Assembly (NCBI GenBank): GCA_964445715.1
Contig: CAYULJ010000021.1
Location: 1 to 17,187, forward strand
Reading direction: 5' to 3'
DNA: 17,187 nt
Origin: CAYPYS01 sp964445715
Lineage (GTDB): Bacteria; Omnitrophota; Gorgyraeia; Gorgyraeales; Gorgyraeaceae
Shown: positions 5,972 to 13,244 of the stretch, piece after piece
Layout: each line of letters starts with the position of its first letter
Position numbering within the stretch: position 1 is the first letter of the stretch
The notes under the pieces: generated by a model
What the model saw: only the letters and a program-made list of their open reading frames with translations
What the model was told of the DNA's origin: nothing
The model's database searches: none
Position numbers and translations under genes: made by a program

Positions 5972-8818
5972 CTATGTGGTCAATTTTATTTGCCCTTCAA
6001 AACATAAATCTTCTTCTTTTAACTCTCTTCTTTGGCCTGACGGAGCCAGTTCGTACTGAAGAACGCGCGCTTCAAACAGATCATCCGTGTTTTCTATTGC
6101 GGAATAAAGTATATCCAGTCCTTCGCTGCCATTAAAAACGACTCCTGGTAAAAATCGTTGATTAAGCATTGTTTTTTTGATTTTACATTTTTTAACACTC
6201 ATGGGTAATGTCGAGCTGCTGCCCCATAATCTATCCCAAAAAATACCATTATGTTTGCTGAAACCTTCTAAAAATCTTCCTTGCGCTCTCTTGCCGACCC
6301 ACCATTTCACATATCGATCAGAAATCATAACACTCACCTGTTCTCTCTGCGGACCTATGTCTTCCCATGTATTTCTTTTTATTTTCCAAAAAATATTGTC
6401 TTCGCTAAGCATGTTGATCTCCCAAATCTGCGTCACAGGCACCCTGGGCCAATGACCGATTGCAACAAGCCTACCTTTTTCTTTATCTTGTATTTCCCAG
6501 AACGCCTGGGACGAATCGTGCCACCTGTCTATAAAATAAACTGACGAGTAAAGGCCTAGCCCTTTAGTGAACTCTACGCCATTCCAAAGCAATCTACCTC
6601 TTCCATCGTCAAAAAACAAAGACAGTCTTCCTGATTGTATTTTATCGGATGACTCCTTCTTTTTCTTTGAGCCAAGAGATCTTTTTTCTATGGATTTTGG
6701 CGGAGCAGGCTTTTCTTCCCCATTGTTACTTATTTTTACCCTGCCTTTAAAATACTCACGTTTTCCCTTGGCGATATAGAGATTTTCCTTGAAGTCTATC
6801 TCCAGATATCGCAATATCGAAGCATCTACCGGTTCTGTCGTCTTTACAATATATGTAGCCTTAGGAGCCTTGTCTTCGCAATCAAATGCTATATCTGGCA
6901 ACACAAAATCATCTGCAGTACAAATGCTTTCTAACCCGATCCTTCGATTTATATATTTGTTTAAAATAACCCCGTTTCCCTTTTTCTCGATCCTCTCAAA
7001 CCCCCCCTCGTCATCTGTTGTAATCCACTTTTCGTATTCACTCTTAAGAAGAATCTCGGTTTCCTTGTTTTTTATCTTTATTTTTCTATCTACCTTCATT
7101 TCTATACACCAGACAATCGAGTTATCTTCCTGTAAAAATAGCTTCCATATTTGCCTAAAAGGTGGATCTCCGTCCCAGCTAATGGAAATAACAATCTTCT
7201 CATTGCTTTTCTTGCGTATGTCCCAATGCCCGAGCCGCGCGATATACTCCTTGCCTTCTGATATAAATTTCGTATCTAGGCCAGATCCTTGACTTATCAA
7301 TGTATCTTCGCAATATATTTCAATCTNNNNNNNNNNNNNNNNNNNNNGGTTTTTGCAAAAGAGGCTTAGTAGATTTTTACGGATAATAGCGGATTCGTGC
7401 ATTATATCCCTGGTGCCAGAAAGATAATCCTTTAGTTTCTCGTCTTTTTCGCTTTCGAAGATCTTTACCTTTGAAGAAAAACATCTATGCTTTCCTTGGG
7501 TATATGGCCTATTTGGATCTACAGGGAAAACCTCATATGTAACGACTCTCCCTTTTATCTCGGATCCCGTATTGCCCGCATAAGATACCATCTGTAGGCT
7601 ATCATGGACTCTATCAAAAACAACCACTGGTAAAGACTCAGAAGCCTTGCCGCTTCCCTTCACCCCTATCACTCTATCAAGCATGTCGTCGACCTTAGTG
7701 CACTCCCATTTTCTTGTATGGAGAAATGTGTTAGGAAAATCCGTTTCTTTGGACAGAGTAAACCAACCCTTGTACTCATCTGCAAAGATAGCAGATGCCT
7801 GAAATTTCTCTATATGAGTCTTATCATGCACCTCCATCACTGTTTCCCAGATAAACTCCTTCTCACTTAAAATAAGTATCCTCCAGTGCTGACTAACAGC
7901 TATATCAGGCCATTCTCCGGTTACAAGTATTTCATTCCTTAACTTAGATTCCCGAACCTGCCAGACCGCGGTCGTAGATAAATATTCGCGCCCCAAAGAA
8001 AACATCGCAGTGTGTCCTGATAGATTAGACGTAATGGTCCTATCCTTCCATCTCAAGACAAGCTTGCCGTTATTAAAGATTATTCCCAATAAGCCATTTT
8101 GTAAAATAGCTATACCTTTCTTATCGCCTACGGACTCTTCATAGTAGCTGCATATTTCATTTACCGGGCCTTTTTTGATAATAATCCCTTCTCTGATAAA
8201 TATCGCTCTGGTACACAACCTTTTTGACATCTCTGTATCCTGGGTAACGAAAATAATAGTCTTGCCTTGTTCTTTGAGCTCGAATATCTTATTGATACAT
8301 TTACGCTGGGCATCAATGTCTCCGACAGCAAATGTATCGTCGATAAGCAATATATCCGGATTTATGTGTATTGCTATAGCAAAAGCCAGGCGCATATACA
8401 TGCCCTGAGAATATATTCTTACAGGAGCATTTATAAACCTGCCTATACCTGCAAAGTTTATTATATGGTCATACCTTTCTTCTATTTCTGAATCCGAAAG
8501 ACCAAAGAGCGAAGAAATAATATATATATTCTCCTTCCCTGTTAGATCTTTTTGAAAACCAGCTCCTATTTCCATGAGAGCGGATACCGTACCGTTTACT
8601 TCGATGTTGCCTTTATCCGATACCAACATACTTGCTATCAATTTAAGTATCGTGGTCTTACCTGCCCCATTCTCTCCTATAATGCCTATGACTTCTCCCC
8701 TGTTAATATCGATGTTTACCCCTTTTAGCGCCCAAAAATCTTCAGGAACAATCCTGCCATCTTCCTTAAACTCTATCTTGTATTTCAACCAGACATCTCT
8801 TAGGGAAATAAGATTCAT
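5972..8818 (-). CDS. Wzt-type polysaccharide ABC exporter ATPase with three tandem C-terminal copies of the shared domain
   Basis: The protein is 948 aa, about twice the length of ordinary Wzt-type ATPases. Residues 1-235 form the nucleotide-binding domain: Walker A GENGAGKT (48-55), ABC signature YSQGM (136-140), Walker B ILLIDD (156-161) and D-loop AVGD (164-167). Two catalytic positions are unusual. The residue after the Walker B Asp is D161 instead of Glu, and the H-loop reads VTQD, placing Q193 where His is expected. Three domain repeats follow, at about 236-457, 481-698 and 728-948, with W312/W324/W352, W558/W570/W598 and W799/W811/W839 at constant spacing. A Lys/Glu-rich hinge (about 700-727) separates repeats 2 and 3. 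A 21-base N gap falls at the start of repeat 2. The permease gene is directly upstream (15-bp spacing). C-terminal domains of Wzt proteins recognise the glycan to be exported; these repeats may do the same, though they do not look like the usual Wzt C-terminal domain to me. Confidence 0.93.
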   Translation of the reverse strand: MNLISLRDVWLKYKIEFKEDGRIVPEDFWALKGVNIDINRGEVIGIIGENGAGKTTILKLIASMLVSDKGNIEVNGTVSALMEIGAGFQKDLTGKENIYIISSLFGLSDSEIEERYDHIINFAGIGRFINAPVRIYSQGMYMRLAFAIAIHINPDILLIDDTFAVGDIDAQRKCINKIFELKEQGKTIIFVTQDTEMSKRLCTRAIFIREGIIIKKGPVNEICSYYEESVGDKKGIAILQNGLLGIIFNNGKLVLRWKDRTITSNLSGHTAMFSLGREYLSTTAVWQVRESKLRNEILVTGEWPDIAVSQHWRILILSEKEFIWETVMEVHDKTHIEKFQASAIFADEYKGWFTLSKETDFPNTFLHTRKWECTKVDDMLDRVIGVKGSGKASESLPVVVFDRVHDSLQMVSYAGNTGSEIKGRVVTYEVFPVDPNRPYTQGKHRCFSSKVKIFESEKDEKLKDYLSGTRDIMHESAIIRKNLLSLFCKNXXXXXXXXIEIYCEDTLISQGSGLDTKFISEGKEYIARLGHWDIRKKSNEKIVISISWDGDPPFRQIWKLFLQEDNSIVWCIEMKVDRKIKIKNKETEILLKSEYEKWITTDDEGGFERIEKKGNGVILNKYINRRIGLESICTADDFVLPDIAFDCEDKAPKATYIVKTTEPVDASILRYLEIDFKENLYIAKGKREYFKGRVKISNNGEEKPAPPKSIEKRSLGSKKKKESSDKIQSGRLSLFFDDGRGRLLWNGVEFTKGLGLYSSVYFIDRWHDSSQAFWEIQDKEKGRLVAIGHWPRVPVTQIWEINMLSEDNIFWKIKRNTWEDIGPQREQVSVMISDRYVKWWVGKRAQGRFLEGFSKHNGIFWDRLWGSSSTLPMSVKKCKIKKTMLNQRFLPGVVFNGSEGLDILYSAIENTDDLFEARVLQYELAPSGQRRELKEEDLCFEGQIKLTT
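7327..7347. other. Assembly gap of 21 Ns
   Basis: The unknown bases fall in the first strand of repeat 2 in the exporter ATPase. The frame stays open because 21 is a multiple of three. The identical LSLF stretches in repeats 2 and 3 would align better if the real gap were roughly 15-18 nt shorter, so the N count should be treated as an estimate. Confidence 0.98.
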
Positions 8819-8833
8819 ATAGTCTTTTTAATT

Positions 8834-9616
8834 TTACAGATGCTTGAGAATGCCGCTTTCATTCTTTGCAAACAAAAAATACCCACTCGCTATACTGATA
8901 AAGCTAAACGCAAATGCGAGCAACCACATAAAGCCTCCACCGCTAGAACCATAATATAATATAGACCTGTAAATCACTGCGTAACACGTAACAGGATTGG
9001 CTATTATGAACTTTTGATACCCTTTAGGGACCATTTCTAAAAAATAAAATATGGGTGTCAACCAAAATAAAAACATCAATCCGACATTTAAAAATTGAGA
9101 CAGGTCTCTAAAATATACATTAATCACACTAAAGGACAAAGAGATACCAAGCGTAAATATAAAATGTAAAAGCATTATAGGAGGCAGTAACAATAAATAC
9201 TTCGCCACTTCTGGATTAAAAACAGTAAATATCGGCAATATTACTACAAACCCAAACAAAAAGTTGACAAAATTAGCCAAGACTAAGGATATGGGTATTA
9301 TTTCACGGGTTATGACGAACTGGTTCAATATATTGATGCTGGATCTCATCGAAGTAGTAGCCTCCATTATGGAATTCGCAAAGAAAAACCAGGGTAATAA
9401 CGCGCTCAGCACAAGCAAAGGAAAATTTTTTACTTCTGCATTCATGATCTTGGTAAAGACAAAAACGATTACAAACATAACCAGCAAAGGATTTATAATC
9501 GCCCATGAAATACCCAAGACAGACCCGACATATTTATCCTTTAGGTTCTTTATTACCATACTTCTTATGATCTGTTTTTGTGTTATTATTTTTTTGACCT
9601 TGCTGTATAAATTCAT
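8834..9616 (-). CDS. Wzm-type ABC-2 permease for polysaccharide export
   Basis: A 260-aa inner-membrane protein of the usual length for the ABC-2 polysaccharide/O-antigen export permease family. The N-terminal cytoplasmic stretch reads VIKNLKDKYVGSVLGISWAI, close to the conserved R-D-L-K-x-R-Y-x-x-S-x-L-G-x-x-W segment of this family. About six hydrophobic segments follow (roughly 32-56, 65-85, 108-133, 140-168, 173-192 and 226-250), with NVYFRDL and FWLTPIFY before the fifth and sixth. It starts 3 nt after the stop of the upstream SxtJ gene and is followed 15 bp later by its ATPase. Together they should form the exporter that flips a lipid-linked glycan across the inner membrane. Teichoic-acid or capsule exporters belong to the same superfamily, so the exact cargo is open. 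Confidence 0.95.
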   Translation of the reverse strand: MNLYSKVKKIITQKQIIRSMVIKNLKDKYVGSVLGISWAIINPLLVMFVIVFVFTKIMNAEVKNFPLLVLSALLPWFFFANSIMEATTSMRSSINILNQFVITREIIPISLVLANFVNFLFGFVVILPIFTVFNPEVAKYLLLLPPIMLLHFIFTLGISLSFSVINVYFRDLSQFLNVGLMFLFWLTPIFYFLEMVPKGYQKFIIANPVTCYAVIYRSILYYGSSGGGFMWLLAFAFSFISIASGYFLFAKNESGILKHL

Positions 9617-9619
9617 CTC

Positions 9620-10012
9620 TCAACCCATGCGTTCGTAATACGCTTTTGAAAAAATATCCTGTTTTCTCTTTATCCAATAAGATGAAGCCTTCTTATCTAT
9701 TCTCTGGCTCAACAGATCCTTTCTGAGAAGCCTGCATAATATTCCAACAGGCGTAAATATAAAATAAAAAGCGAATAGTAAAGTAACTATGTTGACTGCC
9801 TGACCTATGGATTTAATAATAAAATCCAAGATTGCCTTGGTGATTATCAGTGCCCGTGGATAGGCAATAGCAAGAACTAGATGCAAGGAGGCTATCGAGG
9901 TAAACCATATAAAGTGCTCCCTATGGCGCAAAAACATAATAAAACCTAGTATGTTCATGGCCAAACCAAGCTGAAACCCAAACTTCCTAAGCTCTTTCAC
10001 GCTATCCGACAT
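9620..10012 (-). CDS. SxtJ-family membrane protein
   Basis: A small, basic protein of 130 aa with about three membrane-spanning segments (roughly 11-27, 33-52 and 70-95) and a positively charged C-terminal tail ending near SSYWIKRKQDIFSKAYYERMG's end. It resembles the SxtJ family, named from the saxitoxin cluster and commonly found next to NodU/SxtI-type carbamoyltransferases, which is the neighbour here. The biochemical role of SxtJ is not established; a membrane partner of the carbamoyltransferase is a fair guess. I chose the ATG at 10012 because GGGAAG (10024-10019) lies 6 nt upstream. An in-frame TTG at 10018 directly abuts that site and is less likely. The small DUF5989-type protein often found after SxtJ is absent; the permease follows instead. 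Confidence 0.8.
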   Translation of the reverse strand: MSDSVKELRKFGFQLGLAMNILGFIMFLRHREHFIWFTSIASLHLVLAIAYPRALIITKAILDFIIKSIGQAVNIVTLLFAFYFIFTPVGILCRLLRKDLLSQRIDKKASSYWIKRKQDIFSKAYYERMG

Positions 10013-10018
10013 AACCAA

Positions 10019-10024
10019 CTTCCC
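10019..10024 (-). promoter_or_regulatory. Shine-Dalgarno GGGAAG for the SxtJ gene
   Basis: It sits 6 nt before the ATG at 10012, and the palindromic repeat ends 4 bp further upstream. Its position favours the ATG over an in-frame TTG at 10018. Confidence 0.55.
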
Positions 10025-10027
10025 ACT

Positions 10028-10070
10028 GCTTAAGTTTACACTTCAACAATGTTAAAGTGTAAACTTAAGC
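10028..10070. repeat. Palindromic repeat copy 1 (TTAAGTTTACA...TGTAAACTTAA)
   Basis: Two 21-bp arms flank a single central base, with one mismatch. It lies in the 76-bp space between the carbamoyltransferase stop and the SxtJ start. It belongs to the same family as the copies at 11913 and 17135, but has T-A where those have C-G in both arms, a paired change. In RNA it would form a long hairpin inside the operon transcript. No long T run follows, so it is not a typical terminator. Confidence 0.9.
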
Positions 10071-10088
10071 GAATTAAAAGCCCATCTC

Positions 10089-11903
10089 TTAGTCAAGTTC
10101 AAAATACTCCCCCGCCTCATGCTTCTCTTTTGGCTGCGTCTTTTTGTCCAGAATAAAACTCCCTATTACAAGATAATCCATGTCAGTACGCATGAAGCAT
10201 CTATAGGCATCTTCGGGGGCACCTACTATAGGCTCTCCTCTTACATTAAAAGACGTATTTATTATTACAGGGCAACCTGTCTGTTTATAAAATTCATTGA
10301 GCATGTCATAATAAATTCTATTTTCACTATCAGATGATACAGTCTGAAGCCTTGCAGAATAATCCACATGCGTTATAGCCGGGATCTTGGAACGAATTAC
10401 TTTTAATCTATCAAAACCCTGCGGCTCTTCATCAGGTTTCTTGTTTAGAATGCTATCCTGTACATTAGCTACTAAAAGCATATAAGGACTCTCGGAATTT
10501 ATTTTAAAATAATCTCCTGCCCTTTCAGCCAGGACCGTAGGTGCAAAAGGCCTAAAAGATTCTCTGAACTTTATCTTTAGATTCATGCGCGACTGCATCT
10601 CTGAAGAACGGGCATCGCCTATTATGCTCCTCGCGCCCAAGGCCCTGGGCCCGAACTCCATTCTCCCCTGAAACCACCCTATTATCTTCTCATTGGCAAT
10701 AAGTGAAGCTGTCTGTTTAAGAAGCTCCTCTCGCGAAAACTTCTTATATGGAATATCGTTCTTTCTAAAATAAGTTTCGATATATGCATCAGAATAATCC
10801 GGACCTAGATATGATCCTCTTTGTTTATCCTTGAGATTGCTTGCCTCTCGTTTGTTGCCAAGATATTTATGCCATATCCTTAGCGCTGCGCCTACTGCAC
10901 TACCTGCATCTCCCGCAGCAGGTTGTATCCACATCTTTTCAAAAGGTCCTTCTCTTAAGACCTTCCCATTCCCCACGCAGTTCAGAGCAACTCCACCAGC
11001 AAGACACAGGTTCTTTTGCCCTGTAATTTTATATACATGCCTAGCCACTCTAAGCATAACTTCTTCGGTAACAGCCTGCACAGATCTTGCCAGATCCATT
11101 TCTTTCTGTGTGATCTTTGTCTCACGTCTTCTCGGCGGACCTCCAAATAGTCTATCAAACCTCTTATTTGTCATTGTTAGCCCAGCACAATAATTAAAAT
11201 ACCTCATGTTAAGCTTAAAAGAACCATCTTCTTTCAAGTCCACAAATTCTTTTAAAATCAAATCCGCATATCTTGGTTCACCATAAGGTGCAAGCCCCAT
11301 CACCTTGTATTCTGCTGAATTCACTTTAAATCCTGTATAATATGTAAATGCAGAATATAGGAGCCCCAGAGAATGCGGAAATTTGATTTCATACAGTAAA
11401 TCAAAATCATTGTCTTTACCAACTCCAAAACTGGCTGTAGCCCATTCACCCACTCCATCCATAGTAAGGATCGCCGCCTCCTTAAACGGCGAGGGATAAA
11501 AACTTGCTGCAGCATGTGACTCATGATGCTCAGTGAATAAAATCTTTCCGTGAAAATTTAATTTTTCAGATATCAGATGAGACATCCACAACCTCTCCTT
11601 GAGCCACAGAGGCATAGCTTTAAAGAAAGATTTAAAACCTAAAGGCGCATAAGAGATATACGTTAAAAGTATTCTTTCGAATTTTAAAAGCGGTTTATCA
11701 TAAAAAGCCACGAAAGAAAGGTTCTTTACTTCTATATTAGCTTCCTGTAAACAATAGCTTGCAGCGTTTTCTGGAAAGCTAAAATCATGCTTCTTGCGGG
11801 TAAACCTCTCCTCTTGTGCAGCTGCAACGATCTCGCCGTCTTTTATCAGCGCTGCCGCACTATCATGATAAAAACAAGATATGCCTAATATATAAGTGGC
11901 CAC
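10089..11903 (-). CDS. NodU/SxtI-family O-carbamoyltransferase
   Basis: A 604-aa protein, the normal length for the NodU/CmcH/SxtI family, which transfers a carbamoyl group from carbamoyl phosphate to a hydroxyl, often on a sugar. The N-terminal Kae1-like half begins ILGISCFYHDSAAAL and has HHESHAA (126-132), the metal- and nucleotide-binding region MDGVGEWATAS (148-158), GLAPYG (203-208) and GGVALNC (303-309). The C-terminal half has GRMEFGPRALGARSI (413-427), FRESFRPFAP (446-455) and NTSFNVRGEPIV. All expected motifs are present, so activity is likely. The start is a GTG (11903-11901) with AAGGA 9 nt upstream; that AAGGA is the edge of the palindromic repeat at 11913-11957. It probably carbamoylates the glycan made by this operon. 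The acceptor is unknown. Confidence 0.95.
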   Translation of the reverse strand: MATYILGISCFYHDSAAALIKDGEIVAAAQEERFTRKKHDFSFPENAASYCLQEANIEVKNLSFVAFYDKPLLKFERILLTYISYAPLGFKSFFKAMPLWLKERLWMSHLISEKLNFHGKILFTEHHESHAAASFYPSPFKEAAILTMDGVGEWATASFGVGKDNDFDLLYEIKFPHSLGLLYSAFTYYTGFKVNSAEYKVMGLAPYGEPRYADLILKEFVDLKEDGSFKLNMRYFNYCAGLTMTNKRFDRLFGGPPRRRETKITQKEMDLARSVQAVTEEVMLRVARHVYKITGQKNLCLAGGVALNCVGNGKVLREGPFEKMWIQPAAGDAGSAVGAALRIWHKYLGNKREASNLKDKQRGSYLGPDYSDAYIETYFRKNDIPYKKFSREELLKQTASLIANEKIIGWFQGRMEFGPRALGARSIIGDARSSEMQSRMNLKIKFRESFRPFAPTVLAERAGDYFKINSESPYMLLVANVQDSILNKKPDEEPQGFDRLKVIRSKIPAITHVDYSARLQTVSSDSENRIYYDMLNEFYKQTGCPVIINTSFNVRGEPIVGAPEDAYRCFMRTDMDYLVIGSFILDKKTQPKEKHEAGEYFELD

Positions 11904-11912
11904 GATCCTCTA

Positions 11913-11957
11913 TCCTTAAGTTCACACTTTAACATTGTTAAATTGTGAACTTAAGGA
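11913..11957. repeat. Palindromic repeat copy 2, overlapping the end of the oxidoreductase gene
   Basis: Two 22-bp arms around one central base (11935), with one mismatch. Most of it is coding: on the minus strand it supplies the last residues (SLSSQFNNVKV) and the TGA stop of the FAD-dependent oxidoreductase, and its outer edge (TTAAGGA) supplies a Shine-Dalgarno for the carbamoyltransferase GTG start. Confidence 0.92.
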
Positions 11958-13244
11958 CGTTGCTATATCCTTTCCTTCTAAAATCACGTCCTCCATAGAC
12001 ATATACTTCCAGCTGCCGTATCGACCTATTGTATGAATACCGAATCGCTTGAGATAATCTTTTATAGTCTGGACAGCCCATTTGCGGTTCTCATCATAAA
12101 CAACATAGCCATATTTAATGTCTATGGGTAAGCAGATCTCTATTTCATTTTCATTAGAGATGATACCGATATCCTTTAAATTTCTTATGGTGCCAGAGAT
12201 TGCTTTTTCTTTATCTATAGGCTTGTTATTCGAATAAGATATCTCCGCGTATATCGACATCCTTTCAGGAGGAGCCACATCCATCGAGAAATTCGTAGGA
12301 AAACCAGCCCTATAAAAAGTGACTTTTTCTTCTGGAAAATATACCCAATGCCTCTCTGCTGCATCGTCTTTAACAATACCTAGATTCACAACAAAAATAG
12401 ACGTGTACCTGAGCATTAAAAATGCCTTTTTTATCTCCTTCGGAATATTCACAATTATTTTGAAAAGTTCAGGGAGGGGAATCGTAGTAACTAAGTGTTT
12501 AAATTTTGTTATAGTGCCATCTTCGAAAATGATCTCTTTCCTGCGCTGATCTATAGTTACAGCTTTTTTATTCAAATGAACATTGTTTATTCTTTGCAAA
12601 AAACCTTCTACGACTTCATGTATACCACCCTTCACAGGGTACCAGAACCTCTGATTATACCCGTATGCCTTTGTATTGCTCGATATGGCGCCTGTTACTG
12701 CATCTTCGAGTGTTGGCACAGGTACAAAACCATCCAGCCAATCACACGTCAGTCTAGAAGGCTCCATTGTCCAAAATTTTCTATTGTAGGGCAGCATAAA
12801 GTGTTTAGCAATGCCTGATCCAAAAGCCCTGTTTATCCACTCTTCGAAATTTGTAATCGACTTAGTCCCATTGACGCCATTCGCTCTTATAAGACCCACC
12901 AGGCAATCCCTTATGACTTCTTTTGGAAGCCCATAAAAATTTGCCTGAAATGGATATCGCGTATAACTACCTTTGGAATATATCCATGAATTGCGCTTAT
13001 GAGGGGCTAGGTTTCCGCCTAAAATTTCGCTAACCAAAGAAAACGCATATTCGTTCCTGAAATGCAAGAGATGTCCGTCATAGTCAAACGTATAACCGTC
13101 TCTGCGTATAGACCTTGCCATACCGCCTACTTCGTCTTCCTTCTCGAACAAGGAATAACCTCGTCCCAAGTGATAGGCCATACTCAAGCCTGCTAAACCT
13201 GCACCTAAAATCGCTATACTGTTCTTACCTTGGACTTTGATCAC
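11922..13244 (-). CDS. FAD-dependent oxidoreductase, amine oxidase / UDP-galactopyranose mutase-like
   Basis: A 440-aa flavoprotein. The dinucleotide-binding motif GAGLAGL (14-20) is followed by E34 at the end of the second strand, GGMARSI and YTFDYDGHLLH (51-61). The middle segment LPYNRKFW and the C-terminal GRYGSWKYMSMEDVILEGKD end resemble the protoporphyrinogen-oxidase/amine-oxidase group (COG1232) and UDP-galactopyranose-mutase relatives common in glycan clusters. It may oxidise or rearrange a nucleotide or lipid-linked sugar; the substrate cannot be read from sequence. The GTG start (13244-13242) overlaps the upstream stop by 4 bp (GTGA) and has GAGG 7 nt upstream. The last roughly 11 residues come from a palindromic repeat, so the native C terminus may have been replaced when the repeat arrived. 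Confidence 0.9.
   Translation of the reverse strand: MIKVQGKNSIAILGAGLAGLSMAYHLGRGYSLFEKEDEVGGMARSIRRDGYTFDYDGHLLHFRNEYAFSLVSEILGGNLAPHKRNSWIYSKGSYTRYPFQANFYGLPKEVIRDCLVGLIRANGVNGTKSITNFEEWINRAFGSGIAKHFMLPYNRKFWTMEPSRLTCDWLDGFVPVPTLEDAVTGAISSNTKAYGYNQRFWYPVKGGIHEVVEGFLQRINNVHLNKKAVTIDQRRKEIIFEDGTITKFKHLVTTIPLPELFKIIVNIPKEIKKAFLMLRYTSIFVVNLGIVKDDAAERHWVYFPEEKVTFYRAGFPTNFSMDVAPPERMSIYAEISYSNNKPIDKEKAISGTIRNLKDIGIISNENEIEICLPIDIKYGYVVYDENRKWAVQTIKDYLKRFGIHTIGRYGSWKYMSMEDVILEGKDIATSLSSQFNNVKV

Noticed and set aside
6789..7292. Plus-strand open frame of 167 codons opposite ATPase repeat 2
   Set aside because: Low-complexity Ser/Ile/Phe-rich product, antisense to a well-supported coding region, no ribosome site of note.
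7327..7347. Pseudogene or frameshift in the exporter ATPase at the gap
   Set aside because: The frame is open on both sides and all three repeats keep the same motif spacing, so the break is an assembly gap rather than gene decay.
10013..10088. Internal promoter or intrinsic terminator between carbamoyltransferase and SxtJ genes
   Set aside because: The palindrome makes a strong hairpin, but no T run follows on the minus strand and I see no convincing -35/-10 pair.
10013..10088. A small DUF5989-like gene often found with SxtJ
   Set aside because: The space is only 76 bp and filled by the palindrome; no suitable frame exists there or between SxtJ and the permease.
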